64,000 bases of DNA, taken from assembly GCF_001945365.1 (NCBI RefSeq), contig NZ_MSTQ01000005.1, positions 124,001-188,000 on the forward strand. Direction: 5' to 3'. The stretch is from Pseudomonas reinekei. Its GTDB lineage: Bacteria; Pseudomonadota; Gammaproteobacteria; Pseudomonadales; Pseudomonadaceae. Made by a program: the position numbers and the translations under genes. The first letter of the stretch is position 1; each line of letters starts with the position of its first letter. Shown here one piece after another: positions 53,442 through 64,000 of this stretch. The notes beneath the pieces were generated by a model, which did no database searches, had not been told where the DNA came from, and worked only from the letters and a program-made list of their open reading frames with translations.

Positions 53442-53475
53442 AAGAACACTCCCTTGCCTGGCCAAACGGGCGACC

Positions 53476-54639
53476 TCAGGCCTTGGCCCGGCTTTCCAGG
53501 ACTTCAACGGCCGGCAACACTTTGCCTTCGACGAATTCGAGGAACGCGCCGCCACCGGTAGAAATGTAGGAGATCTGCTCAGCAACGCCATACTTATCAA
53601 TGGCGGCCAGGGTGTCGCCGCCACCAGCGATGGAGAACGCCGCGCTGTCGGCAATGGCCTGGGCCAACACTTTGGTGCCGTTACCGAACTGGTCGAACTC
53701 GAACACGCCGACCGGGCCGTTCCACAGGATGGTTTTCGACGATTTGAGCAGCTCGGCGAAATTCGCTGCGGTCTGCGGGCCGATGTCGAGGATCATGTCG
53801 TCGGCGGCGACGTCAGCGATCAGCTTCACCGTGGCTGTAGCGCTTTCGGCGAATTCCTTGGCAACCACCACGTCGACCGGCAGCGGCACGCTGACTTTGG
53901 CGGCGATGGCGCGAGCGGTGTCCAGCAGGTCCGGCTCGTACAGCGATTTGCCGACCGGGTGACCGGCAGCGGCCAGGAAGGTGTTGGCAATGCCGCCGCC
54001 GACGATCAACTGGTTGCAGATCTGGCTCAGGCTGTTCAGCACGTCGAGTTTGGTCGACACCTTGGAGCCGGCAACGATGGCAGCCATAGGCTGGGCCGGG
54101 GCGCCGAGGGCCTTGCCCAGTGCGTCCAGCTCGGCCGCCAGCAGCGGACCTGCCGCAGCGACTTTGGCGAACTTGGCCACGCCGTGGGTCGAACCCTCGG
54201 CACGGTGAGCGGTACCGAAAGCGTCCATCACGAATACGTCGCACAGGGCGGCATATTGCTTGGCCAGGTCGTCGGCGTTCTTCTTCTCGCCCTTATTGAA
54301 GCGCACGTTTTCAAACAGCACGATGTCGCCGGCCTTGACGTCGACGCCACCGAGGTAGTCGGCCACCAGCGGTACTTCACGGCCCAGGGCCTTGCTCAGG
54401 TAGTCGGCGACTGGCTTGAGACTGTTCTCGGCCGAGAACTCGCCTTCGGTCGGACGGCCAAGGTGCGAGCAGACCATCACGGCTGCACCTTTTTCCAGGG
54501 CCAGCTTGATGGTCGGCAGCGAAGCCAGGATTCGCGCATCGCTGGTGACAACACCGTCCTTGACAGGGACGTTGAGGTCTTCGCGGATCAATACGCGCTT
54601 ACCTTGCAGATCGAGGTCGGACATCTTCAACACGGTCAT
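53476..54639 (-). CDS. pgk: Phosphoglycerate kinase
   Basis: 387 aa. N-terminal [27 protein letters not shown], then [12 protein letters not shown]; nucleotide domain [17 protein letters not shown] near 190, [14 protein letters not shown] near 310, and GGGDTLAAI near 345. Start ATG 54639 ([13 protein letters not shown]). 26 bp after epd, same strand; part of the leftward tktA-epd-pgk set. Confidence 0.97.
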   Translation of the reverse strand: MTVLKMSDLDLQGKRVLIREDLNVPVKDGVVTSDARILASLPTIKLALEKGAAVMVCSHLGRPTEGEFSAENSLKPVADYLSKALGREVPLVADYLGGVDVKAGDIVLFENVRFNKGEKKNADDLAKQYAALCDVFVMDAFGTAHRAEGSTHGVAKFAKVAAAGPLLAAELDALGKALGAPAQPMAAIVAGSKVSTKLDVLNSLSQICNQLIVGGGIANTFLAAAGHPVGKSLYEPDLLDTARAIAAKVSVPLPVDVVVAKEFAESATATVKLIADVAADDMILDIGPQTAANFAELLKSSKTILWNGPVGVFEFDQFGNGTKVLAQAIADSAAFSIAGGGDTLAAIDKYGVAEQISYISTGGGAFLEFVEGKVLPAVEVLESRAKA

Positions 54640-54665
54640 GGGTCGCATTTCCTGAGTAGCTGATC

Positions 54666-55724
54666 TTAGAGAGCAGGTTTTTTTGAAGTCGCTGTTTGCA
54701 GATAGTGATCTGCAACGTCCAGCATTCGGTTGGCAAAACCCCATTCGTTGTCGAACCAGGCCAGGATGTTCACCAGCCTTGGGCCGGAAACACGGGTCTG
54801 ACTGGCATCGACGATCGCCGAATGTGGGTCATGGTTGAAATCACAGCTTGCATGGGGAAGCTCGGTGTAGGCCAACAGGCCTTTGAGCGGGCCGCTGGTA
54901 GCCGCCTCGCGCAGGATCCGGTTGACCTCGGCGGCGTCGGTATCGCTCACCGTCTGCATCGTAATGTCGAGGCAAGACACGTTCACCGTCGGCACACGTA
55001 CCGCTTTGGCCTGAATCCGCCCGGCAAGTTCCGGCAGCAGACGCTCGATGCCACGCGCCAGACCAGTGGACACCGGGATCACCGATTGGAACGCCGAACG
55101 GGTACGGCGCAGGTCTTCGTGGTGATAGGCATCGATCACCGGCTGATCGTTCATCGCCGAGTGGATGGTGGTGATCGACACATATTCCAGGCCAATCGCC
55201 TGGTCCAGCAGACGCAACAGCGGCACGCCGCAGTTGGTGGTGCAGGACGCGTTGGAGACCAGCAGTTCGTCGCCCGTCAGGCAATCCTGGTTCACACCGT
55301 AGACGATGGTGGCGTCGACATCCGCCTCGCTGGCCATCGGCTGGGAAAACAGCACTCGCGGGGCACCAGCGTCGAGGAAGCGCTGGCCGTCTTCGCGGGT
55401 GTGGTAGGCGCCTGAGCACTCCAGCACCAGATCGACGTTCAACGACGCCCAATCGATGCCTTCGGGAGTGGCGCTGCGCAGGACCTTCACGCAGTCGCCA
55501 TTAATATGCAGACAATCGCCGTCGACCTTCACCTCTCCGGGGAAACGCCCGTGAGTGGAGTCGAAGCGTGTCAGGTATTCGATGCTGGCCATGTCGGCCA
55601 GATCGTTGATCGCGACAATTTCAAACCCGGCCGACGAGCCTCGCTCGAACAACGCACGCAAGACGCAACGACCAATCCGGCCGTAGCCGTTGAGTGCAAC
55701 TTTGTAGGGACGCGGTTGAGGCAT
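54666..55724 (-). CDS. epd: Erythrose-4-phosphate dehydrogenase
   Basis: 352-aa GAPDH-family enzyme giving 4-phosphoerythronate for pyridoxal phosphate synthesis. NAD site [20 protein letters not shown], catalytic cysteine in [20 protein letters not shown] near residue 155, and C-terminal [15 protein letters not shown]. Cluster position between tktA and pgk, plus [21 protein letters not shown] in place of the GAPDH ATQK loop, favours Epd. Start ATG at 55724. Confidence 0.93.
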   Translation of the reverse strand: MPQPRPYKVALNGYGRIGRCVLRALFERGSSAGFEIVAINDLADMASIEYLTRFDSTHGRFPGEVKVDGDCLHINGDCVKVLRSATPEGIDWASLNVDLVLECSGAYHTREDGQRFLDAGAPRVLFSQPMASEADVDATIVYGVNQDCLTGDELLVSNASCTTNCGVPLLRLLDQAIGLEYVSITTIHSAMNDQPVIDAYHHEDLRRTRSAFQSVIPVSTGLARGIERLLPELAGRIQAKAVRVPTVNVSCLDITMQTVSDTDAAEVNRILREAATSGPLKGLLAYTELPHASCDFNHDPHSAIVDASQTRVSGPRLVNILAWFDNEWGFANRMLDVADHYLQTATSKKPAL

Positions 55725-55778
55725 GGGGTTCTCGATTACCGTGGTGAATCTGTCATTGCAGCGTTGTCTGAACCACCG

Positions 55779-55850
55779 CTTTCGCAAGCAGGCTCGCCCC
55801 CACATGGACAATGTAGATCCCTGTGGGAGCGAGCCTGCTCGCGAAGGCGG
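55779..55850. repeat. Outward-facing REP pair
   Basis: TTCGCAAGCAGGCTCGCCCC and GGGAGCGAGCCTGCTCGCGA between tktA and epd. Confidence 0.85.
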
Positions 55851-55875
55851 AAGTCCAGACGACGCGACTTCTGGA

Positions 55876-57873
55876 TCAGTCTTCCAGCAGCTCTTCAGCC
55901 TGACCCAGGATGTTTTCCAGGGTGAAGCCGAACTCTTCGAACAAGGCAGGCGCAGGCGCCGACTCGCCGTAGGTGGTCATGCCGATGACGCGACCTTCCA
56001 GGCCCACGTACTTGTACCAGTAGTCCGCGTGAGCGGCTTCGATGGCGATACGGGCGCTGACCTGCAACGGCAGAACCGATTGCTTGTAGCCGGCATCCTG
56101 GGCATCGAACACGCTGGTGCACGGCATGGAAACCACACGTACCTTGCGGCCTTGCTCGGTCAGCTTGTCGAAAGCCTGAACAGCCAGACCCACTTCCGAA
56201 CCGGTGGCAATCAGGATCAGCTCAGGCTCGCCTGCGCAGTCCTTGAGCACATAACCGCCACGGCTGATGTCGGCGATCTGGCCAGCGTCACGGGTCTGGT
56301 GCTGCAGGTTCTGGCGCGAGAAGATCAGGGCCGAAGGACCGTCCTTGCGCTCGATCGCGTGTTTCCAGGCCACGGCCGATTCGACCGCATCCGCTGGACG
56401 CCAGCAATCCAGGTTCGGTGTGGTGCGCAGGCTGGTCAGTTGCTCGACCGGCTGGTGCGTCGGGCCGTCTTCGCCCAGACCGATGGAGTCGTGGGTGTAG
56501 ACGTGGATCACACGCTGCTTCATCAGCGCCGCCATGCGTACCGCGTTGCGGGCATATTCCATGAACATCAGGAAGGTCGCGCCGTAAGGCACCAGGCCAC
56601 CGTGCAGTGCGACACCATTCATGATGGCGCTCATGCCGAACTCGCGCACGCCGTAGTACATGTAGTTGCCGCTGGCATCTTCGGCGGTGACGCCCTTGCA
56701 CCCTTTCCACAGGGTCAGGTTGGAGCCGGCCAGGTCAGCCGAACCGCCCAGTAGCTCAGGCAGCAACGGACCGTAGGCATTCAGGGCATTCTGGCTGGCT
56801 TTGCGGCTGGCAATGGTTTCGCCCTTGGCGGCCACTTCGGCGATGTACTCGTCGGCCTTGGCCGAGAAGTCCAGCGGCAGATCACCGTTGAGGCGGCTCA
56901 TCAGCTCAATGGCCAATGCCGGGAATTCGGCGGAGTAGGCTTCAAAACGCTGGTCCCACTCGGCTTCTGCGGCACGGCCGGCTTCCTTGGCGTCCCACTC
57001 GGCGTAGATGTCGGCCGGGATTTCGAACGGGCCGTGGTTCCAGTTCAGCGCAGCGCGGGTCAGGGCGATTTCCGCGTCACCCAATGGGGCGCCGTGGCAG
57101 TCTTCCTTGCCTTGCTTGTTCGGCGAACCGAAGCCGATGGTGGTCTTGCAGCAGATCAGGGTCGGCAGCTCGCTCTTGCGCGCGGTCTCGATGGCGGTCT
57201 TGATCTCTTCCGGGTCGTGACCGTCGACATTGCGGATCACTTGCCAGTTGTAGGCTTCGAAACGCTTCGGCGTGTCGTCGGTGAACCAGCCTTCGACTTC
57301 GCCGTCGATGGAAATGCCGTTGTCATCGTAGAAGGCAATCAGCTTGCCCAGGCCCAAGGTACCGGCCAGGGAAGCGACTTCGTGGGAAATGCCTTCCATC
57401 ATGCAGCCATCACCCAGGAACACGTAGGTGTGGTGGTCGACGATGTTGTGGCCAGGACGGTTGAACTGCGCCGCCAGGATTTTTTCTGCCAGCGCAAAGC
57501 CCACGGCGTTGGCCAGGCCTTGGCCCAGGGGACCGGTGGTGGTCTCGACACCTGGGGTGTAACCGAACTCCGGGTGACCAGGGGTACGGCTGTGCAGTTG
57601 GCGGAATTGCTTCAGGTCTTCGATCGACAGGTCGTAGCCGGTCAGGTGCAGCAGTGAATAGATCAACATCGAGCCGTGACCGTTGGACAGCACGAAGCGG
57701 TCACGGTCGGCGAACGATGGATTGCTCGGGTTGTGCTTGAGGTAGTCGCGCCAAAGCACTTCGGCGATATCTGCCATACCCATAGGGGCACCGGGATGGC
57801 CGCTGTTGGCTTTTTGCACGGCATCCATGCTGAGGGCACGAATGGCGTTGGCACGCTCACGACGGCTAGGCAT
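55876..57873 (-). CDS. tktA: Transketolase
   Basis: 665-aa thiamine diphosphate enzyme of the pentose phosphate route. Start [20 protein letters not shown] with AGGAG upstream. Motifs: [19 protein letters not shown] near residue 25, ThDP site [20 protein letters not shown] near 155 (GDG...N type), and [19 protein letters not shown] near 470. Divergent from the ArsR-methyltransferase gene, with a 30-bp palindrome between them. Confidence 0.97.
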   Translation of the reverse strand: MPSRRERANAIRALSMDAVQKANSGHPGAPMGMADIAEVLWRDYLKHNPSNPSFADRDRFVLSNGHGSMLIYSLLHLTGYDLSIEDLKQFRQLHSRTPGHPEFGYTPGVETTTGPLGQGLANAVGFALAEKILAAQFNRPGHNIVDHHTYVFLGDGCMMEGISHEVASLAGTLGLGKLIAFYDDNGISIDGEVEGWFTDDTPKRFEAYNWQVIRNVDGHDPEEIKTAIETARKSELPTLICCKTTIGFGSPNKQGKEDCHGAPLGDAEIALTRAALNWNHGPFEIPADIYAEWDAKEAGRAAEAEWDQRFEAYSAEFPALAIELMSRLNGDLPLDFSAKADEYIAEVAAKGETIASRKASQNALNAYGPLLPELLGGSADLAGSNLTLWKGCKGVTAEDASGNYMYYGVREFGMSAIMNGVALHGGLVPYGATFLMFMEYARNAVRMAALMKQRVIHVYTHDSIGLGEDGPTHQPVEQLTSLRTTPNLDCWRPADAVESAVAWKHAIERKDGPSALIFSRQNLQHQTRDAGQIADISRGGYVLKDCAGEPELILIATGSEVGLAVQAFDKLTEQGRKVRVVSMPCTSVFDAQDAGYKQSVLPLQVSARIAIEAAHADYWYKYVGLEGRVIGMTTYGESAPAPALFEEFGFTLENILGQAEELLED

Positions 57874-58078
57874 CGCTGTTCTCCTGCGGGTTCTGAATCG
57901 AGAGTGATAAAAATGAAACGGAAAAAAGGCGAGCATTTTCCCTCACACGGACGCCTCGGGGCAATGACAGATAGTCATCTGGAGACGTTTTTCCAATGGA
58001 TTGCCAGGGTTTCGCTTGGTGAAACCTTTCCGCCGTTCGTTTGTTGACTGGAGCTAACGCTAAGAAGTGCCATCTATC

Positions 58079-58108
58079 GTGCAATATCAAAACTTTTTGA
58101 TATTGCAC
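58079..58108. promoter_or_regulatory. Perfect 14+2+14 palindrome, probable operator
   Basis: GTGCAATATCAAAA (58079-58092), CT, then its exact reverse complement (58095-58108), 38 bp before the ArsR-methyltransferase start and about 206 bp from tktA. No T-run follows, so it is not a terminator. The most likely ligand is the adjacent ArsR-family protein (autoregulation). Confidence 0.8.
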
Positions 58109-58146
58109 TTGCGATGCGTCAAGTGCGTGACTAGACTGCCGGCCTT

Positions 58147-59142
58147 ATGAACTTACGCATGCCTTCCATCCGACATGACGACTGCGATGAGCTGGCGGCC
58201 CTGTGCAAGGCCGGCGGCGATCCTCTGCGTCTGAATGTTTTGCGCGCGCTGGCCAACGATTCGTTTGGCGTGCTGGAACTGGCTCAAATCTTTGGCATTG
58301 GCCAGTCGGGCATGAGTCACCACCTCAAGGTACTGGCCCAGGCCGACCTGGTGGCGACCCGCCGTGAAGGCAACGCGATTTTTTACCGGCGTGCCCTGCC
58401 CCACACCGAGCTGCTGGGGGGCAAATTGCACGCGGCGTTGCTCGAAGAAGTGGATGAGCTGAGCCTGCCGATCGAAGTGCAGGCACGGATCGCCCAGGTA
58501 CATGGGCAACGAGCGGCGGCCAGCCAGGACTTTTTCGCCCGGGTTGCGGAGAAATTTCGCGCCCAACAAGATTTGATCGCCGGCCTGCCACAGTACCGCG
58601 ACAGCGTGCTGGCGTTGCTCGACAAGCTGGGTTTCGGTGAAGGCAGCACGGCCATCGAAGTCGGCCCCGGCGACGGTGCATTTCTACCGGAACTGGCGCG
58701 TCGCTTCTTCCAGGTCACCGCTGTGGATAACAGCCCGGCGATGCTTGAGCTGGCACGCGAGGTTTGTGAGCGCGAATTGCTGACGAACGTCAACCTGCAA
58801 CTCGCCGATGCATTGAACGGTGTCAGCCTCAAGGCTGATTGCGTTGTATTGAACATGGTGCTGCATCATTTTGCCGCACCGGCCGATGCGCTCAAGCACA
58901 TGGCCAAATTGCTGCAACCAGGCGGCAGCCTGTTAGTGACAGAGTTATGTAGCCACAACCAGAGTTGGGCCAAGGAGGCCTGCGGTGATCTCTGGCTGGG
59001 GTTTGAACAGGACGATCTGGCCCGCTGGGCCACCGCTGCGGGACTCGTTCCCGGGGAAAGCCTGTATGTAGGCTTACGTAATGGTTTCCAGATTCAGGTC
59101 CGCCATTTTCAGCGACCGCCTGGCGACACTCACCATCGGTAA
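58147..59142 (+). CDS. ArsR-family regulator fused to a SAM-dependent methyltransferase (SahR-like)
   Basis: 331 aa. The winged helix is residues 15-90 (LELAQIFGIGQSGMSHHLKVLAQADLVATRREG). The cysteine pair of metal-sensing ArsR proteins (ELCVCDL) is absent, so metal sensing is unlikely. A methyltransferase domain follows (VGPGDGAFLPELARRF near 160, ADALNGVSLKADCVVLNMVLHHF near 225). Gap to metK is 18 bp, so it is an operon with S-adenosylmethionine synthetase. SAM or SAH sensing to control the methionine cycle, as described for SahR-type regulators, is the natural hypothesis. A perfect DnaA box lies inside at 58722-58730. Confidence 0.85.
   Translation: MNLRMPSIRHDDCDELAALCKAGGDPLRLNVLRALANDSFGVLELAQIFGIGQSGMSHHLKVLAQADLVATRREGNAIFYRRALPHTELLGGKLHAALLEEVDELSLPIEVQARIAQVHGQRAAASQDFFARVAEKFRAQQDLIAGLPQYRDSVLALLDKLGFGEGSTAIEVGPGDGAFLPELARRFFQVTAVDNSPAMLELAREVCERELLTNVNLQLADALNGVSLKADCVVLNMVLHHFAAPADALKHMAKLLQPGGSLLVTELCSHNQSWAKEACGDLWLGFEQDDLARWATAAGLVPGESLYVGLRNGFQIQVRHFQRPPGDTHHR
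58722..58730 (-). promoter_or_regulatory. Perfect DnaA box in the regulator gene
   Basis: TGTGGATAA on the + strand. The only perfect box found outside 2.1-9.3 kb, which gives an internal background rate. Confidence 0.35.
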
Positions 59143-59160
59143 ATTCAGGAAAACATCGAG

Positions 59161-60351
59161 ATGAGCGAATACTCCCTCTTCACCTCCGAGTCCGTGTCTG
59201 AAGGGCATCCGGACAAAATCGCCGACCAGATTTCTGATGCGGTGCTGGACGCCATCATTGCTGAAGACAAGTTCGCCCGTGTGGCGTGCGAGACTCTGGT
59301 GAAAACGGGCGTTGCCATCATCGCCGGCGAAGTCACTACCACGGCCTGGGTCGACCTGGAGCAGATCGTTCGTGACGTGATCACCGACATCGGCTACAAC
59401 AGCTCCGACGTTGGTTTCGACGGCGCGACCTGCGGCGTGATGAACATCATCGGCAAGCAGTCCCCTGACATCAACCAGGGTGTCGACCGTGCCAAGCCTG
59501 AAGATCAGGGCGCCGGCGACCAGGGCCTGATGTTCGGCTACGCCAGCAACGAAACCGACGTGCTGATGCCTGCACCGATCACCTTCTCGCACCAGCTTGT
59601 TCAAAGGCAAGCCGAAGCCCGCAAATCCGGCCTGCTGCCATGGCTGCGTCCGGACGCCAAGTCGCAAGTGACCTGCCGTTACGAAGGCGGCAAGGTGGTC
59701 GGTATCGACGCCGTTGTTCTGTCGACCCAGCACAACCCGGACGTGTCGTACAACGACCTGCGCGAAGGCGTGATGGAGCTGATCGTCAAGCACGTGCTGC
59801 CTGCCGAACTGCTGTCCAAGGACACCCAGTTCCACATCAACCCGACTGGCCAGTTCATCATCGGCGGCCCGGTGGGCGACTGCGGCCTGACCGGTCGCAA
59901 GATCATCGTCGACAGCTACGGCGGCATGGCTCGCCATGGTGGTGGCGCGTTCTCCGGTAAAGACCCATCGAAGGTTGACCGTTCGGCCGCCTACGCCGGT
60001 CGTTACGTGGCCAAGAACATCGTCGCTGCGGGCCTGGCCGAGCGTTGCGAGATCCAGGTTTCCTACGCGATCGGTGTTGCTCAGCCGACTTCGATCTCGC
60101 TGAACACCTTCGGTACCGGCAAGATCAGCGACGACAAGATCATCAAACTGGTCCGCGAAGTGTTTGACCTGCGTCCATACGCGATCACCACCATGCTCGA
60201 CCTGCTGCACCCGATGTACCAGGAAACCGCTGCGTACGGCCACTTCGGTCGCACCCCGGCTACCAAGACCGTGGGTGACGACACGTTCACCACGTTCACC
60301 TGGGAAAAAACCGACCGCGCCGAAGACCTGCGCTCCGCAGCCGGCCTGTAA
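59161..60351 (+). CDS. metK: S-adenosylmethionine synthetase
   Basis: 396 aa. Starts [26 protein letters not shown] site signatures [12 protein letters not shown] near residue 117 and [19 protein letters not shown] near 260. Eighteen bp after the ArsR-methyltransferase gene, with no separate promoter or SAM riboswitch visible. Ended by a strong terminator. Confidence 0.98.
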   Translation: MSEYSLFTSESVSEGHPDKIADQISDAVLDAIIAEDKFARVACETLVKTGVAIIAGEVTTTAWVDLEQIVRDVITDIGYNSSDVGFDGATCGVMNIIGKQSPDINQGVDRAKPEDQGAGDQGLMFGYASNETDVLMPAPITFSHQLVQRQAEARKSGLLPWLRPDAKSQVTCRYEGGKVVGIDAVVLSTQHNPDVSYNDLREGVMELIVKHVLPAELLSKDTQFHINPTGQFIIGGPVGDCGLTGRKIIVDSYGGMARHGGGAFSGKDPSKVDRSAAYAGRYVAKNIVAAGLAERCEIQVSYAIGVAQPTSISLNTFGTGKISDDKIIKLVREVFDLRPYAITTMLDLLHPMYQETAAYGHFGRTPATKTVGDDTFTTFTWEKTDRAEDLRSAAGL

Positions 60352-60372
60352 GTCTTCCCTGGCGGTACCAAA

Positions 60373-60405
60373 AGCCCCGCACGGTTCGCCGTGCGGGGCT
60401 TTTTT
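60373..60405 (+). terminator. Intrinsic terminator of metK
   Basis: AGCCCCGCACGG, TTCG loop, CCGTGCGGGGCT, then a T-run. Confidence 0.95.
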
Positions 60406-60548
60406 CTCGGCGACGCCTACCTGTAAGAGCAGTCGAAGGCTTTGACCGCGTCCGGACGATCTTTCGGCCCTCCAGCATCGAAACACACTGAAAAACACCT
60501 GTACGAGCAACCTCGCAAATCCTTCCTAATCTTCAGGCAACTCATTGA

Positions 60549-62279
<1,731 letters not shown>

Positions 62280-62342
62280 TACCGATGGGCTCAAACAAGC
62301 CATCGCCGCATCGACAAGATTGCCTTTTCACATGGAGCTTTT

Positions 62343-62738
62343 ATGAAATTTCTTTCACCGCTGGCCCTGTTGACCCTTTGCAGCGTAATGGCCGCTCCAT
62401 TGATGGCCGCCGAAGACGCGCCAGGCCTGACCGGCTGCGCGGCCAAGAAACAAGGCATCATCAACCAGATCGAGCTGGCCAAATCCCACGGCAATGCCGA
62501 TCAGCAGGCCGGCCTGGAAAAAGCCCTCAGCGAAGTCACTGCCCACTGCACCGATGCCTCGCTGAAAAAGGAACGGGAAAACAAGGTGCTCGAAGCCAAG
62601 CACGAAGTCAGCCAGCGTCAGGCCGACCTCGACAAGGCCATGAAAAAAGGCGACCCCGAGAAGATCAACAAGCGCAAGGACAAGCTCGCCGAGTCCCGTA
62701 AGGAGTTGCAGGAAGCCGTGGACGAGCTGGATAAGTAA
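62343..62738 (+). CDS. DUF1090 periplasmic protein (YqjC-like)
   Basis: 131 aa with a signal peptide (MKFLSPLALLTLCSVMAAPLMAAEDAP). Mature part is strongly helical and charged, likely coiled coil (LTGCAAKKQGIINQIELAKS to EINKRKDKLAESRKELQEA-like end), with two cysteines. GGAG precedes ATG at 62343. Function unknown. Confidence 0.83.
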   Translation: MKFLSPLALLTLCSVMAAPLMAAEDAPGLTGCAAKKQGIINQIELAKSHGNADQQAGLEKALSEVTAHCTDASLKKERENKVLEAKHEVSQRQADLDKAMKKGDPEKINKRKDKLAESRKELQEAVDELDK

Positions 62739-62770
62739 GACGCTCCGGGCTGATGGCGTGAAGCGCATTT

Positions 62771-62801
62771 TGTGGCGAGGGAGCCAGCTCCCTCGCCACA
62801 C
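62771..62801. repeat. Single REP hairpin
   Basis: TGTGGCGAGGGAGC and GCTCCCTCGCCACA between the convergent DUF1090 and cytochrome c' genes. Confidence 0.8.
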
Positions 62802-62810
62802 TTGTGTCAA

Positions 62811-63260
62811 TCAATGATCCCGAAACTCTTTATGACAGGCACTACAGGCGTCTTCGACCTTCTGCACCGCCGGCCCCAGGTTACTGGCCTTGTAGGGCTG
62901 GACCTTGCTGGCAATCACCAATTCACCGGTGGCGGCTTCGAGGGTGCGAGCCATCTCCTGAAAGCGGGCCTGTTTTTCCCAGACATCGCTTGTGGCGCTG
63001 GTATGGTCTTCTTCACGCACTTGTGGAAAGTGCTTCCACGGCTCATGGGACAACGCGTCGAGCTTCACCGCGCCGTCCGCGAATTTCGCCCCGTCGAACG
63101 GAATACGGCCACGCAACATGCCACCCAGGTCTTCGCCGGTCTTGAGCATTTGCTTGAAAATGGCCTTGCGCTGACCCAGCGGCGAATTCGGGTCGACACC
63201 GCCACAAGCGGACAACGTCAGGCAGGCCAGCAATACAACAGAAAGTCTTTTAAGAGTCAT
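62811..63260 (-). CDS. Cytochrome c' (class II) lipoprotein
   Basis: 149 aa. Signal MTLKRLSVVLLACLTLSACGG with a lipobox; C-terminal heme motif CSACHKEF near residues 139-146, as in four-helix cytochrome c' in which the CxxCH is at the end. N-terminal RKAIFKQMLKTGEDLGGMLRGR and PWKHFPQVREEDHTSATSDVW fit the family. Periplasmic-face electron carrier or gas-binding protein; no partner gene adjacent. Confidence 0.86.
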   Translation of the reverse strand: MTLKRLSVVLLACLTLSACGGVDPNSPLGQRKAIFKQMLKTGEDLGGMLRGRIPFDGAKFADGAVKLDALSHEPWKHFPQVREEDHTSATSDVWEKQARFQEMARTLEAATGELVIASKVQPYKASNLGPAVQKVEDACSACHKEFRDH

Positions 63261-63388
63261 GGTGGCTTCAGGTCACGGGAAACGGCGGCCAGTATCCCCG
63301 CGTCCTCGGCAAACACCAATAGCCCTATTATCAATATGGGTTGTATGAGCGCATGGAGCACTCACGCAACCGGCAAAGGAATCACTCC

Positions 63389-64000
63389 ATGAACAGCCGT
63401 TTCAAGGCATGGCGCCACAGCTTGACCTGGACCCTGCCGATGGTGGCCCTGCTCGCAGGCTGCACCGGTGGCGACAAGCAACAACCGAAAACCCATGCGT
63501 TGGCCACTTACTCCAGTGCCACATGGGACGCCCTGCCGGCGGTGTCCGATAGCGACCTCGTCGCCGGTTTCGGTTCGTGGCGCAGCGCGTGCAACCGGCT
63601 CAAGGCCGACCCGGTCTGGGGCGGCACCTGCGCCGCGGCCGCCAATGTGCCGCAAACCGCCAGTGAGATTCGCGGCTTTCTCAAGCAGAACCTCGATGTC
63701 TACGGCCTGCGCGCTGCCAATGACAATCCCGACGGTTTGATCACCGGTTACTACGAACCGGTCTACCCCGGCAGCCTGACCCAAACCAGCGTTGCCAATG
63801 TGCCGGTGTATGGCGTCCCGGAAGACATGATCATCGTCTCCCTCGACAGCATTTACCCGGAACTCAAAGGCAAGCGCCTGCGCGGTCGACTCGAAGGCCG
63901 CGTGCTCAAGCCGTACGACGATGCCGCGACAATCGAATCCAAAGGGGTCAAGGCCCCCGTAGTGGCCTGGCTGACCGATCCGATGAACCTGCAATTTCTG
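63389..64000 (+). CDS. mltA: Membrane-bound lytic murein transglycosylase A, N-terminal part (3' end outside window)
   Basis: 204 codons to the window edge. Lipoprotein signal ending LLAGCTGG, then LVAGFGSWRSACNRLKADPVWG and GLITGYYEPVYPGS, the MltA signature, followed by the double-psi-barrel region (LKGKRLRGRLEGRVLKPYDD). Cleaves peptidoglycan to anhydromuropeptides at the outer membrane. AAAGGA precedes ATG. Confidence 0.9.
   Translation, partial: MNSRFKAWRHSLTWTLPMVALLAGCTGGDKQQPKTHALATYSSATWDALPAVSDSDLVAGFGSWRSACNRLKADPVWGGTCAAAANVPQTASEIRGFLKQNLDVYGLRAANDNPDGLITGYYEPVYPGSLTQTSVANVPVYGVPEDMIIVSLDSIYPELKGKRLRGRLEGRVLKPYDDAATIESKGVKAPVVAWLTDPMNLQFL

Noticed and set aside
59143..59160. SAM riboswitch before metK
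   Set aside because: Only 18 bp separate metK from the regulator gene, and no riboswitch-like structure is visible upstream of the operon.

Overview
The window is a chromosomal segment of a fluorescent-group Pseudomonas (P. fluorescens complex, sensu lato). Three things point there. Gene order matches the choline, carnitine and betaine catabolic region known from P. aeruginosa (gbcAB, dgcAB-etf, cdhR-caiX-cdhCAB, gbdR, sdaB, cbcXWV, betT-betIBA), and further on the fda/pgk/epd/tktA/metK order. Codon use is GC-rich throughout. About twenty copies of the hairpin repeat family with the core GGGAGCGAGCCTGCTCGCGA, typical of P. fluorescens-group REPs and REPINs, sit between genes. I see no tRNA or rRNA gene, transposase, prophage, CRISPR array or plasmid function.

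Layout. 1-13 kb: tail of threonine aldolase, an SDR dehydrogenase, divergent gbcB/gbcA (glycine betaine to dimethylglycine), a 0.95-kb non-coding stretch with a striking DnaA-box array, then the leftward cluster dipeptidase-like / DUF5943 / dgcA / dgcB / etfA / etfB (dimethylglycine to sarcosine with its own ETF). 13-20 kb: two small unrelated genes, then cdhR and the carnitine operon caiX-cdhC-cdhA-cdhB followed by a gamma-butyrobetaine dioxygenase. 20-34 kb: a small conserved hypothetical gene, gbdR (the betaine/dimethylglycine-responsive activator), serine dehydratase (end of the choline to serine to pyruvate route), cbcXWV uptake, betT and betI-betB-betA (choline to betaine). The first 34 kb is therefore almost one metabolic island: import and oxidation of choline, carnitine and gamma-butyrobetaine, all converging on glycine betaine and its stepwise demethylation.

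34-36 kb: an AT-rich three-gene cassette (clavaminate-synthase-like Fe(II)/2-oxoglutarate oxygenase plus an AzlCD-type amino-acid exporter). It looks foreign and is my best candidate for an undescribed small pathway. 36-50.5 kb: a TldD/PmbA-like protease pair, an MFS exporter, RNA helicase DbpA, a HI0933-family flavoprotein, a YccS/FUSC membrane protein, a periplasmic binding protein, an ElaA acetyltransferase, a winged-helix protein, a YgjP-like metallopeptidase and a REC-PAS-GGDEF-EAL protein. 50.5-60.4 kb: PL7 alginate lyase, central carbon genes fba, pgk, epd and tktA with two small lipoproteins, then an ArsR-methyltransferase fusion regulator in an operon with metK behind a perfect 14+2+14 palindrome. 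60.4-64 kb: ligB, a DUF1090 protein, a cytochrome c' lipoprotein and the 5' part of mltA.

The observations I rate highest are: four perfect TTATCCACA boxes on one strand at 182/182/161-bp spacing downstream of gbcA, with four more perfect boxes within about 5 kb; the oxygenase-AzlCD cassette; the M19 dipeptidase-like protein of the dgc cluster, which has lost three zinc ligands; DgcA lacking one of the four cluster cysteines of its family; the 30-bp palindrome before the ArsR-methyltransferase/metK operon; and an orphan minus-strand terminator that suggests a small RNA near 20.3 kb. All functional statements come from reading the sequence and from family knowledge; no database search was run.
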